Positions 14,969-23,871 of a stretch of 46,885 nucleotides of DNA are shown here, one piece after another. The notes beneath the pieces were generated by a model. It saw nothing but the letters and a program-made list of their open reading frames with translations, was not told where the DNA came from and searched no databases. How positions within the stretch are numbered: the first letter of the stretch is position 1; every line of letters starts with the position of its first letter. Source of the stretch: Acidobacteriota bacterium (lineage in GTDB: Bacteria; Acidobacteriota; Terriglobia; Bryobacterales; Bryobacteraceae); the NCBI GenBank assembly GCA_026394055.1, contig JAPKYZ010000023.1:1-46885 (forward strand), written 5' to 3'. Both the position numbers and the translations under genes were made by a program.

Positions 14969-17683
14969 ATGAAGTTTCTCGTCTCCTTCGCATTGGGCGT
15001 GGCCACCCTGGCCGCGCAATCCAAGTTTGAGTTCTGGCCGGGCACACAGTATGACCCCGCCATTCCCACGTTCAAGAAAGTCCTGGGCTTTGAGCCGGGC
15101 GAGCGCATCGCCTCACCGGCGCAGACCGTCCAGTACTTCAACGCGCTCTGCGCGGCGGTGCCCGCCAAGTGCAAAGTCTCCACCTACGGCGAAAGCTGGG
15201 AGAAGCGGCCGCTGATCGTCGTCACCATCGGCAACGATCAAAACCTGAAGCGCCTGCCCGAGATCCAGGCCACGATGAAGAAGCTGGCCGACCCGCGCAA
15301 GACCCCCGAGGCGGAAGCCAAGCGGCTGATGGCCAACCTGCCGGCCGTGATCATGCTGGCCTATTCGGTGCACGGCAATGAGATCTCCACCACCGATTCC
15401 GCCATGCTGGCCGCCTATCACCTGCTGGCCGCCCGCGGATCGAAGATGGTGGATGAGATCCTGGCCAACACGGTCGTCCTGATCGACCCCATCCAGAACC
15501 CCGACGGCCGCAACCGCTTCGTCCACAACTTTGAAGTGGCCGAAGGCCTGGAGCCGAACGTCAACGCCATCTCTGCCGAGCATGACGAGCCCTGGCCCGG
15601 TGGCCGCTCCAACCACTACAACTTCGACATGAACCGCGACTGGTTCGCCCTGACGCAACCCGAGACCCGCGCGCGCATCAAGATGCTGCTGGACTGGTAC
15701 CCGGTGGTGTTCGTCGATCTGCACGAGATGGGCGGCGAAAGCACCTATTACTTCGCGCCGGAAGCCGTGCCCTACAACCCGCACATCACCAAGAGCCAGC
15801 GCGAATCGCTGGACTGGTTCGGCAAGAACAATGCCAAGCACTTTGACCAGTTCGGCTTCTCCTACTTCACGCGCGAAGTCTTCGACGCCTTCTACCCCGG
15901 CTACGGCGCCAGCTGGCCCATCTACTACGGCGGCATCGCCATGACCTATGAAAACGCCAGCGTCCGCGGCCTGCGCTACCAGAAAAACGACGGCAGCATC
16001 ATGGAGTATCCGCAGAGCGTCCAGAAGCACTTCGTCGCCTCCATCTCTTCGGCCGAAGCCTCCGCGCAGAACCGGCTGAAGCTGCTCGAGAATTTCTATA
16101 ACTACCGCAAGACCGCGGTGGAAGAAGGGCAGAAGGAAGAGACCAAGGCCTACGTGCTGTCGCGTAAAGGCGATGTCTCGAACGTCGACAAACTGGCCCA
16201 TTTGCTGGCCGCGCAAGGCATCGAAATCGACCAGGCCAAGCAGGCTTTCGCCGCCGGTGGCCGGGACTTCCCGCAAGGCAGCTACCGCGTTTCCATGGCC
16301 CAGCCCATGAAGCGCATGGCTCGCAACTACCTGGACGCGACCGTCGACATGGAAAAGGATTTTCTCGCCGAGCAGGAACGCCGCCGCAAGCGCAAACTGC
16401 GCGATGAGATCTACGACGCCACGGCCTGGAACCTGCCGATGCAGTACGGGGTTGAGAGCGTCGCCCTGGGCTCCGTGCCCGCCGGACAGTTTGATCCGGT
16501 GGCCGCGGGCAAGATGACGCCCGGCAAGATCGAAGGCGGCAAGGCTGTGGTGGCCTACGTCATCCCGTGGGGCTCCACTGCGTCGGCGAAGCTACTGGCC
16601 GGCCTGTTGCGCGCCGACGTCAAGGTGCACTCCACCGACAAGGCCTTCACGCAGAACGGCCGCAAGTTCGGCGCCGGCACGTTGATCGTGCAGGTGAAGC
16701 AGAACGACGAGAAGACCATTCACGACACCATGGCCAAACTGGTGCCGCCTTCGGGCGCCGAAGTGACGGCCACCAACACCGGTTGGGTGGAAGACGGCGC
16801 CAACTTCGGCTCCAACAACGTCACCCTCGTCAAGAAGATCCAGATCGCCATGGCCTGGGATTCGCCCGTGCAGGCTAACTCCGCCGGCCATGCCCGCTGG
16901 CTGATTGAGCGCCAGTACGGCTACCCGGTGACTATGATCCGCACCTCGCGCCTGGGCGCAGCCGATCTCTCGAAGTTCCATGTACTGGTGCTGCCGGAAG
17001 GGCAGTACGGTGGAGCATTGGCGGGCGCGGCGCCGCGCTTGAAGGCGTGGGTACAGGCGGGCGGCACGATCGTCGGCCTGGGCTCCGCGCTGAACTTCTT
17101 GACCGATGCGCGCGTCGGCTTGCTGAGCATCCAGCAGGAATCGCTGGCTCGTGAAGGTGCGGCAGCCCCGGCCGCTCGCGGCGGTGGTGCTCCGGCAGCG
17201 GGCGCTCCGGCCGGTCCGGCGAGCGACGGCGTGCCGGGCAAGATCATCGCCAAAGAGGAAGACTTCAACAAGGCCATTCAGGCCGATCGCGAAGCTCCGG
17301 ATGATGTGGCGGGCGTGCTGGTCCGCGCCAAGGTGGACCAGGAGCACTGGCTCACCGCTGGTGTCGCCGACACGGTGCACGTGCTGGTCTCCGGGCGCAC
17401 CATCTACTCGCCCATCAAGCTGGACAAGGGCATCAACGCCGCCTACTTCAAGGGTGCGGACGAGATTCTCGCCTCCGGCTACATGTGGGAAGAGAACCGC
17501 AAGCAGATGGCCTACAAGCCCTTCCTGGTGCTGGAGCGCCAGGGCCGCGGCAATGTCATCGGCTTTACGGCGGACCCCAACTATCGCGGCTACATGGACG
17601 GCCTGAACCTGATGTTCCTGAACTCCGTCTTCCGTGGCCCCTCGCACACCGGCGGCTTCGGCGGCGGCGGAGCGGAGCAGTAA
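14969..17683 (+). CDS. secreted M14-family zinc carboxypeptidase
   Basis: A 904-residue exported protein. The signal peptide is MKFLVSFALGVATLAAQ. The M14 catalytic domain spans roughly residues 30-380. The zinc ligands are H135 and E138 in VHGNE and H252 in VDLHEMGG, with NPDGRNRF and NFDMNRDW between them as in the family. The C-terminal half, about 500 residues, contains a Rossmann-like region (VAYVIPWGSTASAKLL) that resembles the class-I amidotransferase-like domains often seen after M14 domains in this phylum. A low-complexity Ala/Gly/Pro stretch lies at about 728-752. The product would remove C-terminal residues from peptides outside the cytoplasm. The secreted hydrolase gene starts 4 bases after its stop, so the two are an operon. 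Confidence 0.85.
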   Translation: MKFLVSFALGVATLAAQSKFEFWPGTQYDPAIPTFKKVLGFEPGERIASPAQTVQYFNALCAAVPAKCKVSTYGESWEKRPLIVVTIGNDQNLKRLPEIQATMKKLADPRKTPEAEAKRLMANLPAVIMLAYSVHGNEISTTDSAMLAAYHLLAARGSKMVDEILANTVVLIDPIQNPDGRNRFVHNFEVAEGLEPNVNAISAEHDEPWPGGRSNHYNFDMNRDWFALTQPETRARIKMLLDWYPVVFVDLHEMGGESTYYFAPEAVPYNPHITKSQRESLDWFGKNNAKHFDQFGFSYFTREVFDAFYPGYGASWPIYYGGIAMTYENASVRGLRYQKNDGSIMEYPQSVQKHFVASISSAEASAQNRLKLLENFYNYRKTAVEEGQKEETKAYVLSRKGDVSNVDKLAHLLAAQGIEIDQAKQAFAAGGRDFPQGSYRVSMAQPMKRMARNYLDATVDMEKDFLAEQERRRKRKLRDEIYDATAWNLPMQYGVESVALGSVPAGQFDPVAAGKMTPGKIEGGKAVVAYVIPWGSTASAKLLAGLLRADVKVHSTDKAFTQNGRKFGAGTLIVQVKQNDEKTIHDTMAKLVPPSGAEVTATNTGWVEDGANFGSNNVTLVKKIQIAMAWDSPVQANSAGHARWLIERQYGYPVTMIRTSRLGAADLSKFHVLVLPEGQYGGALAGAAPRLKAWVQAGGTIVGLGSALNFLTDARVGLLSIQQESLAREGAAAPAARGGGAPAAGAPAGPASDGVPGKIIAKEEDFNKAIQADREAPDDVAGVLVRAKVDQEHWLTAGVADTVHVLVSGRTIYSPIKLDKGINAAYFKGADEILASGYMWEENRKQMAYKPFLVLERQGRGNVIGFTADPNYRGYMDGLNLMFLNSVFRGPSHTGGFGGGGAEQ

Positions 17684-17687
17684 CACG

Positions 17688-18536
17688 ATGCGTCTCACCC
17701 TTTGCGCCATCCTCGCGGCCAGCCTCGCGATTCGCTTGTCGGCGGCTGAACTTCAACGCGATATTGAGTTCGCCCAGGCTTCCGCCAAGGATGGCTCAAA
17801 GGTGAGCCTGAAGCTGGATATCTCGATCCCCGAAGGCAATGGCCCCTTCCCCACCGCCATCATCGTGCATGGTGGCGGCTGGGAGGGGGGCGACAAGGCG
17901 ATCGAGTGGGTCCAGCCGCTGTTCAAACCGTTGAGCGAGGCCGGCTTTGTCTGGATCTCGATCAACTACCGGCTTTCGCCACAAGCGCCCTATCCGGCCA
18001 TGTACGACGACGTCATGACGGCCATCGGGTGGGTGGACGCCCACGCCAAGCAGTACAAGGTCGATCGCAAGCGCGTCGCCTTGATCGGTGAGTCCGCTGG
18101 CGGCCACCTGGTGGCGCTGGCCGGGACCCGCGGCAAAGGCGCCACGAAGGTGGCGGCCGTCGTCGATTTCTACGGCCCGCACGATCTGGTGAAGCAGATT
18201 GCCGAACGCGACCAGGGCGACTACACCGGCATGGCCAAACGCATGTTCCGCAGCACGCCCCAGCCCGACACGGAAGCCCGTCTGCGCGAAGCTTCGCCCA
18301 TCCACTACGTCCACAAAGGCATGCCGCCGTTCCTGTTCATCCACGGCACGCTCGACAAGAGCGTTCCGTTCAATCAATCGCCGCTGATGTGCGACAAGAT
18401 GAAGTCCTTGGGCGTCGCCTGCGAAGTAATCCCCATGGAAGGCGCTCCGCACGGGATGTCGAACTGGGAAAAGAATCCGGCGTGGACTACCTATAAGCAG
18501 CCGATGATTGCGTGGCTGAAGAAGACGCTGCGGTAG
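17688..18536 (+). CDS. secreted alpha/beta hydrolase (BD-FAE / HSL-like esterase)
   Basis: A 282-residue exported esterase. The signal peptide is MRLTLCAILAASLAIRLSA. The oxyanion-hole motif HGGGW is followed by the nucleophile elbow GESAGG with S136, a late Asp in GTLDKSVP and His in APHGMSNW, completing a Ser-Asp-His triad. The layout is that of the BD-FAE/hormone-sensitive-lipase group that hydrolyses carboxylic esters, for example on plant polysaccharides. The ATG at 17688 is preferred because it begins the signal peptide and lies just after the M14 stop; a longer frame would overlap that gene. Confidence 0.85.
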   Translation: MRLTLCAILAASLAIRLSAAELQRDIEFAQASAKDGSKVSLKLDISIPEGNGPFPTAIIVHGGGWEGGDKAIEWVQPLFKPLSEAGFVWISINYRLSPQAPYPAMYDDVMTAIGWVDAHAKQYKVDRKRVALIGESAGGHLVALAGTRGKGATKVAAVVDFYGPHDLVKQIAERDQGDYTGMAKRMFRSTPQPDTEARLREASPIHYVHKGMPPFLFIHGTLDKSVPFNQSPLMCDKMKSLGVACEVIPMEGAPHGMSNWEKNPAWTTYKQPMIAWLKKTLR

Positions 18537-18549
18537 TGCTTGCTAGTTC

Positions 18550-21500
18550 ATGAGTGCGCGCATTCAGCAACGCTTCTGGGTAGAGCGCGAAGGCTCCCTG
18601 GACTTGTCCGATCAGGGATTTCTCGTTGACTCGGGCTCGGAGACCGCTGCGAGCAGTTTTGAATCCCTGGCCGGGACACCTTGCTGGGTTCTATTGGGCG
18701 AGCCGGGCATGGGAAAGTCGACCGTGCTCCGTGGGGAGTGTGAGCGCACCCACGCAGCACTTTCCGACGAGGACCAAACTCATTTCATTGATTTAGCTGC
18801 TCATTCGAGCGATGTGGGGCTCAGGGCCGCACTAACCGGTTCTCCACAGTGGGCCGCTTGGCGAGATAGTCAGAGTATTCTTTACCTTCACCTGGACGCG
18901 CTCGACGAGGGCCGTCTATTTGTTTCGAATATTGCGAATATTCTCCTCGATGTCCTTCGGAACGTCCCAATTGAGCGCCTGTTTCTGAGGATCTCCTGCC
19001 GCACCGCAGAGTGGCCGAGGCTCCTCGATGAAGAGCTTCCGAAGAGATACGGGGAGGAGCTTGTCAGGGTGGTCGAATTGGCGCCGTTGCGGCGGCGGGA
19101 CGTGGTGGCAGAGGCGGTGGATGCAGGGCTGGACGAGGCCGCATTTGTGGAGCGGGTGGTTGAACAAGATGCCGTTCCACTTGCCATTCGCCCGATCACG
19201 CTCAAGTTTCTCATCAATTCATTCCGGTTCGGAAACTGGCCCACGAGCAGAACTCAACTCTATGAGACCGGCTGCACCCAGTTGGCGGAGGAAACGAGCA
19301 ACACTCGCCGGGGAGCTGGAAGGACGGGAGGGCATCTTCCCGTCGAGCGCGTTGAACTGGCCGCGCGAGTTGCCGCAGCAACAATTCTGGCCAACCGGCC
19401 CGCCGTCTGGCTAGGCTCGCTGGCGGAAAAGGCCTTTGATGATCTCTCGATAGACGACCTGGTTGCAGACGGGATCACGGCCGAAGGGATCCGCGAGACC
19501 CTGAACACGGGGCTGTTCTCGGCAAGGGGGGCCAATCGGCTTGCGTGGTCTCACCAGACCTACGGCGAGTTTCTGGCGGCTCGATTCTTGGCCCAATCTG
19601 GGCTTTCCGTTCCACAGATACTGGCTGTCGTGATGCACCCTGGGGTGCCCGGGAAGGTGGTTCCCCAGCTTCGCCCTACCGTAGCTTGGCTGGCCGGAAT
19701 GAATGTCGAAGTGCTTCGAGCCGTTGCGAAAAGCGATCCAGAAGTGTTGTTGCAGAGTGATGCAGCGACCTTCAAGTCCTCCGACCGACAGTTGCTCGTG
19801 AAGTGCTTGCTCGATTCTTGCGCACGAGAGGAGTTGACTGACTGGGGTTGGGGCTGGCGTACGTATGCCCAGCTCGGATACCCGGAAATGGCCGTCGACC
19901 TGCGGCCCTTAATTGTTGACAAGGACCAGGGGGACAGGGGACTTATCGTCCGGCGTGTAGCCATCGATATGGCTGAAGCAAACGAACTGACAGAATTGGA
20001 GCAGGACCTGCTTAGCGTGGCGCTTGACCCGACAGATCTTCACCATGTCCGGGTCCAAGCGATCCATGCGTTAAAGAAGGTCGGATCGGCATCGGCACGG
20101 GCGCAATTGAGGCCCTTGGCGATGGCGGAACAGCCAGTCCTCGGTGACGATGCTAACCACGAACTGCGGGGCTCCGCCCTCCGGGCGTGTTGGCCGGAGT
20201 ATCTGTCCTCAGCTGAGCTGTTCGTGGCGATTTCTGAGCCGTCGAACCCGTCGCATATCGGGTCTTATGACATGTTCATTCGCTCAGAAGTACTGCCGGG
20301 GCTCTCGCAGGCTGATCTCCCGATGGCGCTTGAATGGGCGTTTATTCACGCCGCGTCCCTATCAGGAATTGGACCCACCAAGGATCTAGTCAGAGACGTT
20401 CTCTCTCTGGCGATCGAGCGTATTCACGCTGATGGTGTGCTCGGCGGGTTAGCACGCTTCTTTCAAAGGCAACTTCAGCACGGCCGACCGCTGGACCCAT
20501 TGGGCGATGAGCGTCGGATCACAGGCCAGCTTTGCACATCGCCGGATAGGCTTCGACTTATTGAAGCGATCCTTGCCATGGAAGGCACGGGGGACGGTAC
20601 GATGTCTAGCATCCGGCACACCGGGCTGGCATGGCCCTCTGATATTCCCCGGCTCGTGGCAACCCAGCTTGATGATCTGCAGCCGGAAAGCTCAAAGCGC
20701 CGAGCCAGGCTAATACGGCTTCTCATCGACCCACGCGACGTGGCCGCCCTCGATTGCGTCTTGACGGCCGCAGGTACAAACTGCTTCCTGCACGAGGAGA
20801 TGACTCCGCTTATTGGGCCGGTACAATTGGACTCGGCGGAGGCTCGAGAACTTCGGAAGCACTATGAGGAAATAGTTCAAGCCGCGAGCGGAACAGTGAT
20901 AGCGTTGTTGGACCCGCCACCTCATGTCTTGGTTGAAGGTGCTCTTCAAGGCTGTGAGGCTGATGCACCCGACGCATTCTCACGGTTGGTGCACTACTTG
21001 AGCCTGGAGCCTACGGGCCCATCGAATAAACACTTCTATAGCCCCGACATCCCCGATTTTCCGGGGTGGGTGGCGGCGGATGAGAGCACGCGGCATCGCA
21101 TACTCCTTGCGGCTAGTCACTACCTTCTCGGCTTTAAGGACGACGGGGCCTGGATCATCTTAAATGGTTCGAGCCGTGATAAGACCTACCCGCATTCCGT
21201 GTTTAGTGCGTTTCGCGCCCTTCGGCTATTGCAGCGGTCCGCACCTGCAATTCTGCAAGAACTTCCCAAGCGGGTTTGGGAGACGTGTTCCCCAAGCATT
21301 CTCGGCTTTCCACTCGACAAAGTGGAAGATCCTGACCGCGCCCTGGTGGCTCATGCATTGCAGCAGGCACCCACTGCTTTTAGGACAATGCTCCGAACAG
21401 TCCTCGTGATTGAGAGCTTGAGCCCTTATGGCATGAATGTTCTGCGGCGACTAGAAGAGGCGATAGATGAGGGAATCGACGCTCTCTTGAAGGACATTGC

Positions 21501-22698
21501 ACGATCCAGCAATGTTTCACCTGTGGCGCTTGGTCAAATCCTTACGGGCCTCACTGGGCGCCCTTCGTCTATGGGAGTTGCTTTGGCGCAAGAGATTTTT
21601 GCCGCCACTGCAGGTGATCCAACAAGCAATGCATCCCCGGTGGCGGCGAGCCATTTGGCTCTGTATGGAAGCGCAAGCGACTGGGAGCTCATCTGGACGG
21701 CGATCCAGTCGGACGCCAAGCTTGGAATGCGAATCTTCCTTCATGCGGGGTGGCCCGGACATCTCGAGGGCTTGTCACCGCATCTTTCGGAGCTGCAACT
21801 CGCCAATCTCTTTCTGTGGATGATGCAGCGGGTTCCAACCCACGACGACATACCGTTGAATGGAGTAGTCAATAGCCAGCATGTGCTCCAAGGTTGGCGA
21901 GGCCGTGTGCTTAATCAGCTAACCAGGATGGGGACGCTGGAAGCGTGTGAACAAATTCGCCGCATCGTTGCCGAATTGCCAAATGATGCTGGTCACCTCA
22001 AGTTCTCATTGCTTGAAGCTGAAGAGAGGATGAAGACCCAGACTTGGACGCCTGTACAGGCCTCAGAGATCTTCAAGGTGGTCAAGGACGCCCAGTGGCG
22101 GCTCGTTCGCAATGGTGAACACCTTCTTGACGTGCTCATCGAGTCGCTGGACCGGCTACAGATTCATCTTCAAGGTGATACGCCCGCCGCGGTGGACCTG
22201 TGGAACAAATTTGAGACAGGGGTGTATCGACCAAAGGAAGAAGTGGAGCTCTCCGATTACATTGCACGCCACTTCCGAATTGAATTGACGGAGCGGGGTA
22301 TCATCATTGGCCGGGAAGTTGAAATCCGGCGCGGGACAGGCGGTGCTCCTGGAGAACGAACGGATATTCGCGTTGATGCCATCCGCACGCAACTCAGGCA
22401 TGATGGCTTGGATAGAGTGTCGGTGATTGTGGAGGTGAAAGGCAGCTGGAATCGGGGTGTCTTCACAGACATGGAAGGCCAACTGGTTAAGCGCTATCTG
22501 AAGCAAGACTGCCGCCATGGACTCTATGTCGTGGGCTGGTTCAACTGCCCTCAGTGGGATACGAAAGACAGCCGTCAGAGGGCGTCCGCAGCGCATGGAC
22601 TCGATTCAACAAGGGGCAAGCTGGACAGCCAGGCGCGACAGCTCTCATCTGGCACGATGATAGTGCGGAGCGTGGTCCTCGACGCCTCGTTGCACTGA
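18550..22698 (+). CDS. STAND/NACHT-like NTPase with helical repeats and C-terminal PD-(D/E)XK nuclease-like domain (candidate antiphage protein)
   Basis: A 1382-residue protein. The NTPase core has a Walker A loop GEPGMGKST (residues 50-58, K56), Walker B LHLDALDEG (D116, D119, E120), an arginine-bearing RISCRTAEW strand (about 147-155), and the winged-helix signature WSHQTYGEFLAARFLA (from 333), a close match to the FxHxxxxEFLAA string of NACHT proteins. Residues ~350-1200 are predominantly helical with no recognised domain, probably a HEAT-like sensor. The C-terminus has TDIRVDA (D1272), IVEVKGSW (E1295, K1297) and GQLVKRY (Q1311), the D-ExK-Q pattern of a PD-(D/E)XK nuclease. No signal peptide or membrane span is seen. 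STAND proteins of this build sense phage proteins and trigger an effector. In Avs proteins the nuclease is N-terminal; here it is C-terminal. Base composition is visibly less GC-rich than its neighbours, suggesting transfer. It starts 13 bases after the hydrolase gene without a clear ribosome-binding site. Confidence 0.75.
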   Translation: MSARIQQRFWVEREGSLDLSDQGFLVDSGSETAASSFESLAGTPCWVLLGEPGMGKSTVLRGECERTHAALSDEDQTHFIDLAAHSSDVGLRAALTGSPQWAAWRDSQSILYLHLDALDEGRLFVSNIANILLDVLRNVPIERLFLRISCRTAEWPRLLDEELPKRYGEELVRVVELAPLRRRDVVAEAVDAGLDEAAFVERVVEQDAVPLAIRPITLKFLINSFRFGNWPTSRTQLYETGCTQLAEETSNTRRGAGRTGGHLPVERVELAARVAAATILANRPAVWLGSLAEKAFDDLSIDDLVADGITAEGIRETLNTGLFSARGANRLAWSHQTYGEFLAARFLAQSGLSVPQILAVVMHPGVPGKVVPQLRPTVAWLAGMNVEVLRAVAKSDPEVLLQSDAATFKSSDRQLLVKCLLDSCAREELTDWGWGWRTYAQLGYPEMAVDLRPLIVDKDQGDRGLIVRRVAIDMAEANELTELEQDLLSVALDPTDLHHVRVQAIHALKKVGSASARAQLRPLAMAEQPVLGDDANHELRGSALRACWPEYLSSAELFVAISEPSNPSHIGSYDMFIRSEVLPGLSQADLPMALEWAFIHAASLSGIGPTKDLVRDVLSLAIERIHADGVLGGLARFFQRQLQHGRPLDPLGDERRITGQLCTSPDRLRLIEAILAMEGTGDGTMSSIRHTGLAWPSDIPRLVATQLDDLQPESSKRRARLIRLLIDPRDVAALDCVLTAAGTNCFLHEEMTPLIGPVQLDSAEARELRKHYEEIVQAASGTVIALLDPPPHVLVEGALQGCEADAPDAFSRLVHYLSLEPTGPSNKHFYSPDIPDFPGWVAADESTRHRILLAASHYLLGFKDDGAWIILNGSSRDKTYPHSVFSAFRALRLLQRSAPAILQELPKRVWETCSPSILGFPLDKVEDPDRALVAHALQQAPTAFRTMLRTVLVIESLSPYGMNVLRRLEEAIDEGIDALLKDIARSSNVSPVALGQILTGLTGRPSSMGVALAQEIFAATAGDPTSNASPVAASHLALYGSASDWELIWTAIQSDAKLGMRIFLHAGWPGHLEGLSPHLSELQLANLFLWMMQRVPTHDDIPLNGVVNSQHVLQGWRGRVLNQLTRMGTLEACEQIRRIVAELPNDAGHLKFSLLEAEERMKTQTWTPVQASEIFKVVKDAQWRLVRNGEHLLDVLIESLDRLQIHLQGDTPAAVDLWNKFETGVYRPKEEVELSDYIARHFRIELTERGIIIGREVEIRRGTGGAPGERTDIRVDAIRTQLRHDGLDRVSVIVEVKGSWNRGVFTDMEGQLVKRYLKQDCRHGLYVVGWFNCPQWDTKDSRQRASAAHGLDSTRGKLDSQARQLSSGTMIVRSVVLDASLH

Positions 22699-22739
22699 GG
22701 ATCTGGCAAGCCCGGGCCGAGTCGTGATAGCTGTGATGC

Positions 22740-22745
22740 TACCCT
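22740..22745 (+). promoter_or_regulatory. candidate -10 box of the orphan VapB-like gene
   Basis: TACCCT lies 6 bases before the ATG at 22752. No ribosome-binding site is visible in the gap GATTTT, so a leaderless transcript is possible. Confidence 0.3.
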
Positions 22746-22751
22746 GATTTT

Positions 22752-22997
22752 ATGGGTATCAGGACCACGTTGATGCTGGATGATGACGTGGTGGCGCGGG
22801 TCAAAGCAAGGGCCGACGACTCTCAGCGCCCTTTCGGGGAGGCGATAAACGAATTGCTCCAGATAGCCTTGGCGAACCCGGTGGAATCAGACCCCACGTT
22901 TACTGTCGAGGCCCACGCGATCGGGTTGAATCCGGGAATCAACTTCAACAAACCACATCAGTTGCTAGAGGAAATGGAAGACGGAACGCATCAGTAG
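22752..22997 (+). CDS. orphan VapB/RHH-type antitoxin
   Basis: An 81-residue protein. The ribbon-helix-helix part is GIRTTLMLDDDVVARVKARA, followed by RPFGEAINELLQIAL. The tail FTVEAHAIGLNPGINFNK and HQLLEEMEDG is the typical toxin-binding segment of VapB antitoxins. A vapC toxin would be expected directly downstream on the same strand, but the next gene lies on the opposite strand and starts its 3' end 13 bases away. The toxin is therefore missing. It may be a relic or may protect against toxins elsewhere. Confidence 0.75.
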   Translation: MGIRTTLMLDDDVVARVKARADDSQRPFGEAINELLQIALANPVESDPTFTVEAHAIGLNPGINFNKPHQLLEEMEDGTHQ

Positions 22998-23009
22998 CTG
23001 TCCAGCCCG

Positions 23010-23204
23010 CTAGTGGACGAGCGGCAACGGTTCTGACCGCTCCTGATACTCTTCCGCGATCATCTGAAAAACGCCCGCCAGCTCGGCGATGGCCTCTTCA
23101 CGACTCGGCATCAAGGAGTAGCAACCGGGAATGGCCGGAACTTCGGCTACCCAACCGTCCGGCTGATTCCGGTAGAGCACTACCTTGTAATCGTCCAGGC
23201 TCAT
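23010..23204 (-). CDS. orphan HicB-like protein
   Basis: A 64-residue protein of the short HicB fold: YKVVLYRNQPDGWVAEVPAI, PGCYSLMPSREEAIAELAGV, then a helical end. HicB proteins neutralise HicA RNases, but no HicA frame lies next to it: ribA is 19 bases upstream on the same strand and the VapB-like gene is downstream. It may be an orphan antitoxin or have another regulatory role. The short gap to ribA makes cotranscription with ribA likely. Confidence 0.7.
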   Translation of the reverse strand: MSLDDYKVVLYRNQPDGWVAEVPAIPGCYSLMPSREEAIAELAGVFQMIAEEYQERSEPLPLVH

Positions 23205-23223
23205 AGCTTGATCATAGCCATGA

Positions 23224-23826
23224 TCACAGGCCGTCGATCAGGTGCCCCAGCTTTTCCTTCTTCACGCGCAAATAGTCCTCCGCCTGATCGCCCGCGTCGG
23301 TCTCGGCGGAGATGCGCTTTACACGGATGCCGGCTGATTCCAGGGCCGCGATCTTTTCCGGGTTGTTGGACATCAGGCGAACCTGCTTCAGCCCGAACCA
23401 CTGGGCGATGGCGGCGGGCAGGCGGTAGTCGCGGAGATCGACGTCCAGGCCCAACTGCAGATTGGCCTCCACCGTGTCGGCACCCTCGTCCTGCAAGGCG
23501 TAGGCGCGGACTTTGTTGACGATGCCGATGCCGCGGCCTTCTTTCATTTCGTAGACGATGAGGCCCTTGCCCTCGGCGGCAATCTGCTCCATGGCCTGCT
23601 CCAGTTGCGCGCGGCAATCGCAGCGGAGGCTGTGGAAGACGTCGCCGGTGAGGCACTGGGAATGGATGCGATAGAGCGGGCAGTCGTCCGGACGCAGCTC
23701 GCCCATAACGAGCGCAACGGCTTCATCCAACTGCTGTCCCGCACGCTGTTCAAAAGCGAAAATTCGAAACTCGCCAAACCGGCTGGGCAGACGAGCCTCA
23801 GCGGCCATCTGCAAAGAGGAACTCAT
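23224..23826 (-). CDS. ribA: GTP cyclohydrolase II
   Basis: A 200-residue stand-alone GTP cyclohydrolase II, which converts GTP to diaminohydroxypyrimidine ribosylphosphate, formate and pyrophosphate at the start of riboflavin synthesis. Zinc-binding Cys are C58, C69 and C71 in SQCLTGDVF and LRCDC. The GTP-binding and catalytic strings EGRGIGIVNK and DTVEANLQLG follow. It is not fused to RibB. The ATG at 23826, preceded by GAAGG, is preferred over an upstream one at 24078 that would run through the divergent kinase gene. It shares a 45-base divergent promoter region with the kinase. Confidence 0.93.
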   Translation of the reverse strand: MSSSLQMAAEARLPSRFGEFRIFAFEQRAGQQLDEAVALVMGELRPDDCPLYRIHSQCLTGDVFHSLRCDCRAQLEQAMEQIAAEGKGLIVYEMKEGRGIGIVNKVRAYALQDEGADTVEANLQLGLDVDLRDYRLPAAIAQWFGLKQVRLMSNNPEKIAALESAGIRVKRISAETDAGDQAEDYLRVKKEKLGHLIDGL

Positions 23827-23838
23827 GGGGCTACCTTC

Positions 23839-23863
23839 AGTATAGGGCGCAAGTATAGGGCGC
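23839..23863. repeat. tandem AGTATAGGGCGC repeat in divergent promoter region
   Basis: AGTATAGGGCGC occurs twice (23839-23850 and 23852-23863) with a one-base spacer, between ribA and the kinase gene. Each unit holds a TATAGG hexamer that could be a -10 box for the kinase. A 13-base tandem duplication of a promoter element or operator is likely. Confidence 0.5.
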
Positions 23864-23871
23864 CACGACAC

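Noticed and set aside
23605..23871. N-terminal extension of the LytS kinase frame across ribA
   Set aside because: The extension is antisense to ribA and not hydrophobic; the GTG at 23872 precedes the first membrane span.
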